Assembly: GCA_949878885.1 (NCBI GenBank) | Contig: CATLBN010000017.1 | Location: 1 to 41,100 of the forward strand | Direction of reading: 5' to 3' | Length of the DNA stretch: 41,100 bases | From: an uncultured Clostridia bacterium | GTDB lineage: Bacteria > Bacillota > Clostridia > Christensenellales > Borkfalkiaceae | Shown here: positions 34,421-41,100 of the stretch, piece by piece | Numbering within the stretch: the stretch's first letter is position 1 | How the letters are laid out: the number at the start of each line of letters is the position of its first letter | Program-made: the position numbers and the translations under genes | The notes under the pieces: model-generated | The model's database searches: none | Seen by the model: only the letters and a program-made list of their open reading frames with translations | What the model was told of the DNA's origin: nothing

Positions 34421-34496
34421 TTGCAGCAAGCTTCAAATAAGGCGGCAGAGTGCATATTAATGCGCTCTGAAAAATGCTTATCGGAATTTGCTGCAA
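34421..34496 (+). promoter_or_regulatory. Structured 5' leader of the pectin operon
   Basis: Three nested helices on one axis: TTGCAGCAA (34421-34429) with TTGCTGCAA (34488-34496), ATAAG (34437-34441) with CTTAT (34477-34481), and CAGAGTGCAT (34446-34455) with ATGCGCTCTG (34460-34469, one G-U) around loop ATTA. It lies between the promoter and the ribosome site at 34535. It has no T-run, so it is not a simple terminator; it may be a regulatory or stabilising element. Confidence 0.55.
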
Positions 34497-34544
34497 CTGA
34501 ATTGCAAGCTGTAATGTTAACGCATAAAAATTATGGAGGAAAAA

Positions 34545-36353
34545 ATGAAAAAACCCAAACACTTATTGCTTGCGATAGTGGCGGTTGCAATGTCTCTTGC
34601 GTTATCGTTTTCGGTGGCGTGCAGCGGCAGTTGTTCGTCAAGCTGTTCAAGTTGCGGCGGAGCTAAACTTTCGTCTATAGAACTTGACACGGAAGACGTA
34701 AAAACCGAATACTATACCGGCGAAACGCTTTCTACCGAAGGTTTAAAAATAACGGCGGTATATTCCGACAAGAAAACCGAAGAATTAACGCTTGAAACCG
34801 AAGGCGTGAGAGTAGATACAACGGAATATCAAAGATACACCGTCGGCACGTACGAAATTAAAGTTTCGTACACCGCAGGCGAAGTTACTTGCAACGCTTC
34901 GTATAACGTAAACGTAAGCGAAGTAACGCTTTCTGTAGATACGTCCAACGTTAAAGTACTTTACATAGTAGGAGAAGACGAATTTACTTCTGATAATCTT
35001 GTAGTTAAACGCACGGTTACCACTACGGAAGGTTCAACTTCCACTACGCTGACTTCAAGCGAATATAATTTGGATAAGGGAGGCTTCTCGCATACCAAAG
35101 TAGGCGACTACGTAATAACCGTATCTGCTACTTACAACTACCTTACAATAAACGCAAGCTACACCGCGCGAGTAATTGAACCCCGTCAGGGTCTTGAAGT
35201 AACTTTAAAAACCGATTATCAAAGCAAATCCACAATAACGCTGCAAGGTACCGAGGCCGATGTTGCGGTAGCTGATTTATCCCAAGCCGGTGATTGGATT
35301 CAGGTTCGCCAGCCCGATAAATACGGTGTTGTTGCAGATAACGCACCTATTTTAGACGCTTCCAAATATACCGTTGAAGTGTACGAAGGTCAAAATAAAA
35401 TTCAAAATGCTAACCTTGCAACTCTCGGCGGCGGCGCATACACTGTTTGGGTAACAATGAACGGAGAAGATAACGACGGAGAATCGTTTGTTTATTACGG
35501 TTTCCAGATTGTTTACGTTATCGATAACGTTAAATCTATAGAACTTGACAGTAGTTGCTCCACAACTATGGTAAGAAATCTTGAAAACACCATGTATAAG
35601 AGCTGGCAGTTTAATGTTTTATACGACAGTGGTAAAACAGTAAAAATTAATTCAAATACTTCCGGACTTGATTTGCCTGCTATCAACACAAATCAAGAGG
35701 CCGCAGGGGAAGATAAAAACGCAAATGTTACGGGTACAGTTGTTGCATCTTATTCTGAAAGGAATGCAAAGAGAGAAGAAAAAACCGTAAAAAGCGAAGA
35801 AATAACTTATACATTGACAGGTAAGGTAGTTGATACTTCTGTTGCGCACGTCTCAATGGGAGATTTAGCAACCGGCTATATTACAGATAGTAATACTACT
35901 TTAACCAGCGGAGGATTAACGTTTACCTTTGTAGCAACAAGTTCTTCCAAACTTGTTGTCGACGCATCGTCTAAAAAAATAACTTTGCCTAGCGGAATAA
36001 CTGTAGATGATAAAACTGAAGTTACGGTAGCAAATCGTCTGAAATCAGGCGGAAAAAGTAGTGATACGGCAAGATATTTAAGCTTTACCACAAATAAAAA
36101 TTTCACTATTTACGGTTATGCATTAAGCGGTTCTTCAAGCGACGCAACAAGAAAATTGACGTTATCTGCAAGTGAAAGTACGGTAAAAATTGGAGATGTA
36201 GATAGCGTTAAATCGTTCAATGAAGGTGTGGATGTATCCGGTACCCCTTCTGCACGTGCTCAAAAAGTAACAGACGTAACAAAAGAAACTACGTTTAATT
36301 TCGGCTTCAGTGCGTCAATAAACTTGTATTACATTTGTATAGTATTTAATTAA
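34545..36353 (+). CDS. Secreted Ig-like lipoprotein, probable polysaccharide-binding partner of the pectate lyase
   Basis: A 602-residue surface lipoprotein. The signal is MKKPKHLLLAIVAVAMSLAL followed by lipobox SVAC, with the lipidated Cys at about residue 26, then a Ser/Cys-rich linker (SGSCSSSCSSCGG). Residues about 38-125 and 130-215 look like bacterial Ig-like domains (LSSIELDTEDVKTEYYTGET opening, then a repeat opening LSVDTSNVKVLYIVGEDEFT). A third follows at about 330-430. The last ~150 residues form a beta-rich module (SDTARYLSFTTNKNFTIYGY, ending INLYYICIVFN) resembling binding modules attached to pectate lyases. GGAGG precedes ATG 34545; an upstream ATG at 34533 overlaps the SD and is rejected. 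The lyase gene begins 21 bases after it. Confidence 0.78.
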   Translation: MKKPKHLLLAIVAVAMSLALSFSVACSGSCSSSCSSCGGAKLSSIELDTEDVKTEYYTGETLSTEGLKITAVYSDKKTEELTLETEGVRVDTTEYQRYTVGTYEIKVSYTAGEVTCNASYNVNVSEVTLSVDTSNVKVLYIVGEDEFTSDNLVVKRTVTTTEGSTSTTLTSSEYNLDKGGFSHTKVGDYVITVSATYNYLTINASYTARVIEPRQGLEVTLKTDYQSKSTITLQGTEADVAVADLSQAGDWIQVRQPDKYGVVADNAPILDASKYTVEVYEGQNKIQNANLATLGGGAYTVWVTMNGEDNDGESFVYYGFQIVYVIDNVKSIELDSSCSTTMVRNLENTMYKSWQFNVLYDSGKTVKINSNTSGLDLPAINTNQEAAGEDKNANVTGTVVASYSERNAKREEKTVKSEEITYTLTGKVVDTSVAHVSMGDLATGYITDSNTTLTSGGLTFTFVATSSSKLVVDASSKKITLPSGITVDDKTEVTVANRLKSGGKSSDTARYLSFTTNKNFTIYGYALSGSSSDATRKLTLSASESTVKIGDVDSVKSFNEGVDVSGTPSARAQKVTDVTKETTFNFGFSASINLYYICIVFN

Positions 36354-36374
36354 GCGAGGAGGTAATTTAAGAAA

Positions 36375-39300
36375 ATGAAAAAGAATAACAGTAAAAAAGT
36401 ATTTTCGGCGTTTGCCGTACTCGCTATATCCGCGGCAACTGTGGCAACCGCAATTCCGTTTGCGGCTTGCGATAAAAACAACGCAAATCCCTATTCGGAA
36501 TCCGCCAACACAGTAACCATAGATACAGCTTTGGGCGCAACAAGAACGCAAACGGGCACAAAAAAATACGTTACTCCCACCGGCGCAGGTACAAAAGACG
36601 GTTCGTCTTGGGAAAACGCGGCAACAATAAATTTAATTGCTTCCGCCGACGAAGCTTCGGCAAATATCCAAGCAGGCGATACGGTGTATTTCGAACCGGG
36701 AGTATATTCCGGTATGGCAACGCGTTTGGGCGTATTTGCAAGCGGCAGGTTTAATTCTTATATAAGAATAGTTAACGCTGCTTTGGAAAAAGACGAAAGC
36801 GGTTATCAAGGCACCGGAACAACCGTAACCTTGGATTTTTCGGCAATGACTTTCGACGGCAACAACCGCGGCGTTCAGCTTTACGGCAACTACATTTATT
36901 GGTACGGTATTGACGTTTGCGGCGCAGGCGACAACGGTTTGTACATAGGCGGCAGTTATAATACTGTTGAGTATTGCGAGTTTTATAACAACCGCGATAC
37001 GGGCTTGCAGTTAGGACGTTCGTTCAGCGAATACACAAGCATTAACCAGTGGCCCAGCTACAATCTTGTTAAAAACTGCACTTCGCATAACAATTACGAT
37101 AACGATACATACGGAGAAAATGCCGACGGCTTTGCGGCTAAACTTACCGTAGGCTACGGAAACGTGTTTGACGGATGTATAGCATACCGTAACTCCGACG
37201 ACGGTTGGGACTTGTATGCCAAAACCGATTCAGGTAATATAGGCGCTGTAATAATTTACAACTGCGTTGCATACGAAAACGGTTATTTGGAATATACCCA
37301 AAAAGAAAATAACGCTCGCTTCCCTACTTGGAACGGCGATAAGAGCGAAGACAAAGAAGACAAACTCGGCAAAAACTCGTATAAAACCCGCGACGGCGAC
37401 GGCAACGGCTTTAAGCTGGGCGGTTCGGTTATGGAAGGCGACGTTATGCTTTATAACTGTCTGTCTTTCGGTAACAGAATGCACGGCGTAACCGATAACT
37501 CCAACCCAGGGTTCCTTAAAGTGGACAGAGTAACCTCTTACGATAACTCTGCTGCCATAGACGACGACCCTTCAAGCCAATATTTCGGAAAAGTAGTGGA
37601 TATTAAAAACCACGATACTCACAACAATATTGACGTTGCTCGTCAAACTTACAGCTATAACAGCGTAAGCCGCACTTTCTCCGCCGGACATTTTGCACAG
37701 TCGCTCGGCAAAGACGAGTATAAAGGCGCCGTAACGGACAGCTTCCTTCTTTCGGCTGTTAAAACAGGTACAACCACTGCCAATATGATAAAAGGCAGTA
37801 TAGACGCCAACACCAAAACCGGTCTTGACGATAAAGTTATAGGACCTGTTAATTCCGGCAGTACAAAAACTTATAAAGCTGCGGAAATATTTGCAAAGCT
37901 TCCTGTTTTAAAAACCGTAACCGGAGAGGGCGGAGAGGCTGTAACAGCATATATGTATAACATTGACGGTTCGCGTGATTTGTACGAAACAGGAACAAGC
38001 GGCGCGCTTAAAGCAGCAAGAGCGCATATAACTTACCGTAACTCTGACGGCTCGGTAAATATGGGCGATATTCTTGCGCTTGACGCTACAAAACTTCCCG
38101 ACCTTAAAGATAAAAATCTCGGTTCTGTGCTTAATTTAACAACTTGGGACGGATATACGCATTATTTTAAAGACGACGTTTTAAACGGAACGCTGGCTGA
38201 AAATAAAGCAAAGATGGAAAGAATAAAAGAAGCGCTTACTCTTTCTGTTAGCGACGAAGCCGTTTATCAGAACTTTGACGTTCCCTCTAAAATGCTTGAC
38301 TGCACAATAGAGTGGTCGGCAAAATCCGGTTCGGAAAATAATCTTGAAGTACTCAAAGGCGAAAACGGCTTGCCCGTTGTTTCAACGTCGGTTTCGCAGT
38401 CAGAGTATCATACAATTAAAGTAACGCGTCCTACAAGCGGTTCGGATATACAGGTTACGCTTGTTGCAACTCTTACCGTAGGCAGCGACAGCAATAAAGT
38501 TGTAGAAACCAAAGAATTCACGCTTACGTTAAAAGTAGGTTCTCCTACAATAGGCGACGTGCTTGTAACCGCAAATTTGGGCGGCTATGAACAGCAGTTT
38601 ATCGGCACGCCTGTTAAAGTAAGCGGCGAAAAGAATTTAGCTGATGCTAAAACCGCGATAGACGCGTTCGACGCTATAGAAGCAAAAGGAACTTACAGTT
38701 TCGGCAGCTTTGTAATGGACCAATACACCGTTGCGCAAAAGCCCGAAATTAAGGTTCAAAACGGTATGTACGACGACCCCCGTTATATGAGCGAAGACGA
38801 CTACGATTACGGCACGTTGTATTTATATCAGGAAACGGCAACTTCCAATCCAATTGAAGTTAAAGCGTTTACGCCTTCCAAGGCAGGTGTTTACACTGTA
38901 ATAGAACAGCTTAACGTAAAGAATTCAGAAGAACTTTATATGGTTGTTTACAAAATATTTGTTGCAAGCGCAACCGCGCAAGTGGATTTCACTTCCGACC
39001 CCACGGTTGCTGTTAACCGCGACGGATTTATGCTTACGGGCGTACCCAACAGCGCTACCGGTTCGCTTTACGTGCTTGCTTCCAATACTGCAATAACCGA
39101 TATTTCGTCAGACAACATTACAAGCAAAGCGGGAGTTAAGGTTCATCCGTTCAGAGATACCTCGCTCAACGTTCAGTTTACAAATTCCAACAGCTCGGAA
39201 TACTACATTTACAGCGCGCTTGCAAATGCAAAAGGCGACGTAACTTCAAAAATTTACACTACTAAAATTAACGTAGTTAACATTTCTACTGCCGCAGATT

Positions 39301-40379
39301 TTATGAAGATAGCCGGCGGTGAAAAACTCGGAGAAGAAGATACAGCTTGTACGATTTATATGCTTACATCCGATATCGACTTCACGGGCGTAGAATACAA
39401 AATAAGCAGCAGCTCGTTTAAAGGATTGCTCAACGGTATGGGTCATACGATTTCCAATATTACCGTAAACGGTAAAGGAAATACGGGTGTGTTCTATAAG
39501 TTAGACGGCGGCACTATCGAAAATGTTAAATTCAACAATATCAAAATCAACGGCGGCGACGGACAGAAAACCGCGCTTGTTTCCGAAACTTCGGGCGGCT
39601 ATTTCTATAATATAGCAATTACCGATATAAATGTTGTTGCAAATAACGAACGTGTTGCAGGTTTGGTTGCGGTAGTTAACGTAGGTGCTCCGTTGCATAT
39701 AGATAACGTTTCTATAATAAACAGCGCGGAATATAAAATCGACGGCGCAGGTAAAGGCAGAACGGGCGGACTTATAGGTTTCTCTCAGGCTAACTCAGGC
39801 GCGGCAAGCGGCAAAATCGAAATTTATGTTGCTAACTGCTACGTTGATACTGAAATATTGGCTGCTTACGAAGTTGGCGGCATAATGGGTACTTACGATT
39901 GCGGCAACAACCCCAACGTAAATTACAATTTGGAAATAGAATCTTGCGTATTCGCAGGAACGATAAGAGTAAAAGACGCAAGCAAAACGTATGCAGGCGG
40001 AATACTCGGATACCAGAAAGGCGCATATACGCAGATGACTATTTCAAAGTGTGTGTCTATCGGTAAAATATTCCACATAAAAGGCACAACAGAGCTGGTG
40101 GCTTCGCTTAAAAATGCATCGGGTATTGTGGGTTGCTTTACAAATACGCTTGCAGACGGTGTAACCGCAAAGGTAACTCAGTGCCTTGCATTTATGGAGG
40201 AGTACAACAACGCCGAATTCGACGTTACGGCTGTTAGTGCAATCGAATACAGATTTACGCTTGAAACAAGACTTTCGGAAGAATATTGGACGTTTATCGT
40301 AAAAGACGGCGAATATGAGGACCCTATGTTTGAAGAACTTGAAGCGCCTTATGTAACGCTTAATTTCTTAAATTATTAA
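36375..40379 (+). CDS. Multidomain surface lipoprotein with family 9 pectate-lyase beta-helix
   Basis: A 1334-residue lipoprotein. Signal peptide with lipobox FAAC (Cys about residue 33). Residues about 63-450 form a right-handed beta-helix matching polysaccharide lyase family 9: YVTPTGAGTKDGSSWENAAT opening, NADGFAAKLTVGYGNVFDGC, NSDDGWDLYAK with the DDxxD calcium ligands (about 275-279), and GNGFKLGG with the likely catalytic Lys (about 347). Residues about 615-725 are an atrophied bacterial Ig-like domain (LDCTIEWSAKSG through RPTSGSDIQVTLVATLT). Residues about 965-1330 are a GLUG-like repeat beta-helix (LTSDIDFTGVEYKI, GLLNGMGHTISNITVNGKG). It would cleave polygalacturonate outside the cell by beta-elimination. 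A GAGGAGG site lies 12 bases before the ATG. Confidence 0.85.
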   Translation: MKKNNSKKVFSAFAVLAISAATVATAIPFAACDKNNANPYSESANTVTIDTALGATRTQTGTKKYVTPTGAGTKDGSSWENAATINLIASADEASANIQAGDTVYFEPGVYSGMATRLGVFASGRFNSYIRIVNAALEKDESGYQGTGTTVTLDFSAMTFDGNNRGVQLYGNYIYWYGIDVCGAGDNGLYIGGSYNTVEYCEFYNNRDTGLQLGRSFSEYTSINQWPSYNLVKNCTSHNNYDNDTYGENADGFAAKLTVGYGNVFDGCIAYRNSDDGWDLYAKTDSGNIGAVIIYNCVAYENGYLEYTQKENNARFPTWNGDKSEDKEDKLGKNSYKTRDGDGNGFKLGGSVMEGDVMLYNCLSFGNRMHGVTDNSNPGFLKVDRVTSYDNSAAIDDDPSSQYFGKVVDIKNHDTHNNIDVARQTYSYNSVSRTFSAGHFAQSLGKDEYKGAVTDSFLLSAVKTGTTTANMIKGSIDANTKTGLDDKVIGPVNSGSTKTYKAAEIFAKLPVLKTVTGEGGEAVTAYMYNIDGSRDLYETGTSGALKAARAHITYRNSDGSVNMGDILALDATKLPDLKDKNLGSVLNLTTWDGYTHYFKDDVLNGTLAENKAKMERIKEALTLSVSDEAVYQNFDVPSKMLDCTIEWSAKSGSENNLEVLKGENGLPVVSTSVSQSEYHTIKVTRPTSGSDIQVTLVATLTVGSDSNKVVETKEFTLTLKVGSPTIGDVLVTANLGGYEQQFIGTPVKVSGEKNLADAKTAIDAFDAIEAKGTYSFGSFVMDQYTVAQKPEIKVQNGMYDDPRYMSEDDYDYGTLYLYQETATSNPIEVKAFTPSKAGVYTVIEQLNVKNSEELYMVVYKIFVASATAQVDFTSDPTVAVNRDGFMLTGVPNSATGSLYVLASNTAITDISSDNITSKAGVKVHPFRDTSLNVQFTNSNSSEYYIYSALANAKGDVTSKIYTTKINVVNISTAADFMKIAGGEKLGEEDTACTIYMLTSDIDFTGVEYKISSSSFKGLLNGMGHTISNITVNGKGNTGVFYKLDGGTIENVKFNNIKINGGDGQKTALVSETSGGYFYNIAITDINVVANNERVAGLVAVVNVGAPLHIDNVSIINSAEYKIDGAGKGRTGGLIGFSQANSGAASGKIEIYVANCYVDTEILAAYEVGGIMGTYDCGNNPNVNYNLEIESCVFAGTIRVKDASKTYAGGILGYQKGAYTQMTISKCVSIGKIFHIKGTTELVASLKNASGIVGCFTNTLADGVTAKVTQCLAFMEEYNNAEFDVTAVSAIEYRFTLETRLSEEYWTFIVKDGEYEDPMFEELEAPYVTLNFLNY

Positions 40380-40408
40380 GTTTGACTCTTTAAAAAGCAA
40401 TGTAAAAC

Positions 40409-40466
40409 GTAAAATTTCGGCGGCGGCGCATTATTGCGCCGCCGCTTGAAATTTTACAAATTTTTT
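40409..40466 (+). terminator. Terminator of the pectin operon
   Basis: A very long hairpin: outer GTAAAATTTC/GAAATTTTAC (40409-40418 with 40448-40457) enclosing a perfect 11-bp GC stem (40420-40430 with 40435-40445) and loop TTAT. A T-run follows at about 40461-40466. Confidence 0.88.
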
Positions 40467-40503
40467 AAATTGCATAATTTTAAAAATTCAAACTGATTTT
40501 CGC

Positions 40504-40532
40504 TTGCCAACGGTATGCCGTTATGTTATAAT
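40504..40532 (+). promoter_or_regulatory. Promoter of tRNA-Glu
   Basis: TTGCCA (40504-40509), 17-bp spacer, TATAAT (40527-40532) with an extended TGn in front. Start predicted near 40539, twelve bases before the tRNA. Confidence 0.75.
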
Positions 40533-40550
40533 CACTAAGCAAATTAAAAA

Positions 40551-40625
40551 GGCCCTGTGGTCAAGCGGTTAAGACGGAGCCCTCTCAAGGCTCAATCCCG
40601 GGTTCGATTCCCGGCAGGGTCACCA
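40551..40625 (+). tRNA. tRNA-Glu (anticodon CTC)
   Basis: Cloverleaf can be drawn in full. Acceptor GGCCCTG pairs with CAGGGTC (one G-U). The D arm contains TGGTCAAGCGGTTAAGACG. The anticodon stem GAGCC/GGCTC encloses loop CTCTCAA, giving anticodon CTC at 40584-40586, which reads GAG. The T arm is CCGGG-TTCGATT-CCCGG. Discriminator A is followed by an encoded CCA (40623-40625). The sequence closely follows Bacillota tRNA-Glu apart from the anticodon arm. It is a minor isoacceptor; the usual TTC form must be elsewhere. Confidence 0.93.
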
Positions 40626-40655
40626 TCTTTGTAGGATAAAAATGCTGTCCTACTA

Positions 40656-40691
40656 AATAGCACCCGAAAACATAGGTTTTCGGGTGCTATT
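40656..40691 (+). terminator. Terminator of the tRNA-Glu transcript
   Basis: A perfect 16-bp stem (40656-40671 with 40676-40691) with loop ATAG, followed by TATACTATATATAG. The T-run is poor, but the stem is very stable. Confidence 0.7.
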
Positions 40692-40798
40692 ATACTATAT
40701 ATAGTGGTTTTGCTTGATAGTGGGAGTTTTAATTTTCACTACTGCCTTTTAAGTGCTTTTGAATAAAAATAGGATTTGAACTAACGATTTAATTGCAA
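40692..40798. other. Non-coding stretch after tRNA-Glu
   Basis: Contains the 12-bp palindrome ACTATATATAGT (40694-40705) and a weak AGTG/CACT inverted pair around GGGAGTTTTAATTTT. No gene or clear mobile-element end is visible. Confidence 0.35.
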
Positions 40799-40964
40799 AT
40801 GACAGCTCAGGCTGCTATTAAACAAAGCAAGGAGAACAAAAAATAAGCCTTTTTGGTCTTTCTCTATTAGCTTTGAAGAAGCCAAGCAGTATCGTCGCAA
40901 ATTTCTCAATGTGCTAACGCGCGAATCCCAATGGGAAGAAATCATTGTGGACGTATATCTTTAA
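40799..40964 (+). pseudogene. Small frameshifted reading frame of unknown function
   Basis: ATG 40799 opens MTAQAAIKQSKENKK and stops at TAA 40844. One base out of frame, an open stretch runs to TAA 40962 and reads KPFWSFSISFEEAKQYRRKF, then LNVLTRESQWEEIIVDVYL. Removing one T at 40844 joins them into a plausible 54-residue protein. I do not recognise the family. Codon choice (more CGT/CGC, CAA, ATC and GTG) differs from the genes to the left. A terminator follows directly. Either a decayed small gene or two unrelated short frames. Confidence 0.4.
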
Positions 40965-40972
40965 TCAAATAG

Positions 40973-41001
40973 AAAGCCGTTACTTTATGTAGCGGCTTTT
41001 T
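40973..41001 (+). terminator. Terminator after the small frameshifted frame
   Basis: An 11-bp stem with one G-U pair (40973-40983 with 40989-40999), loop TTTAT, followed by a T-run. It sits 9 bases after the stop codon at 40962-40964, which supports a real transcription unit upstream. Confidence 0.8.
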
Positions 41002-41022
41002 CATTTCTCTCTTTGATAATTC

Positions 41023-41051
41023 TTGATATTTTCTACTGATTGTGCTATAAT
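41023..41051 (+). promoter_or_regulatory. Strong promoter reading out of the window
   Basis: TTGATA (41023-41028), 17-bp spacer, TATAAT (41046-41051) with an extended TGC in front. Start predicted near 41058. An ATG at 41054 opens a frame (MRHHIKQPLDSISPK) that is still open at the edge, but it would start before the predicted transcript, so the true gene start probably lies beyond. Confidence 0.7.
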
Positions 41052-41100
41052 AGCAATGCGACATCATATAAAACAACCTTTGGACTCGATCTCACCAAAG

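Noticed and set aside
34382-34666. 94-codon frame across the leader of the lipoprotein gene
   Set aside because: It would start before the predicted transcription start and runs out of frame over the signal peptide of the real gene.
1-41100. CRISPR arrays, insertion sequences or rRNA genes
   Set aside because: No regularly spaced repeats, no transposase-like reading frames and no rRNA signatures were seen anywhere in the window.

Overview
The window looks like a chromosomal segment of a low-GC, anaerobic, monoderm Bacillota, most likely class Clostridia. Supporting signs are a full-length pyruvate:ferredoxin oxidoreductase, lipobox-bearing secreted proteins, an ECF transporter core, a CdaA diadenylate cyclase, and the Firmicutes-type order dnaG-rpoD-trmK-nif3. 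AGGAGG-type ribosome sites and TTGACA/TATAAT promoters are common. I do not assign a genus.

Region 1 (1-8414, minus strand) has two transcription units. The first runs from an XRE-cupin regulator through potA, potB, potC and potD (3' end of potD outside the window), a polyamine importer operon with tightly abutting or overlapping genes. It is preceded by a consensus promoter and two copies of a GTTTA-N7-TAAAC palindrome that look like the regulator's own operators. The second is nifJ (PFOR), with a perfect promoter and a strong terminator.

Region 2 (8415-30782, plus strand) is mostly housekeeping. A fused EcfA1-EcfA2 ATPase (apparently from a nearly leaderless mRNA), ecfT and truA come first, then an unknown membrane protein, mnmE, a LysR regulator, a PlsC-like acyltransferase, holA and cdaA. 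A 35-residue membrane peptide overlaps cdaA where cdaR normally sits. Aspartate kinase follows, then a membrane-anchored metallo-beta-lactamase-fold protein that has lost most metal ligands and overlaps a shikimate block (aroC, aroB, aroE, aroQ, aroK, then an SDR). Next are dgt, dnaG, rpoD, trmK and a Nif3-like gene.

Region 3 (30783-34260) holds a coiled-coil zinc-ribbon protein and a short independently promoted RNA with a predicted H-type pseudoknot and its own terminator. It also holds an SGNH hydrolase, an archaeal-type aspartyl-tRNA synthetase on the minus strand, and, divergent from it, a 6S RNA.

Region 4 (34260-40470) is a two-gene surface operon with a structured leader: an Ig-like lipoprotein followed by a 1334-residue lipoprotein containing a family 9 pectate-lyase beta-helix with its calcium and lysine residues visible. 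It points to pectin use at the cell surface.

Region 5 (40500-41100) is tRNA-Glu(CTC) with promoter and terminator, followed by DNA of different character carrying a small frameshifted reading frame and a strong outward promoter. This may be the edge of an integrated element. The most unusual items are the pseudoknot RNA, the CdaR-like micro-ORF, the catalytically dead MBL protein coupled to aroC, the paired operators before the polyamine operon, and the hairpin leader of the pectin operon.
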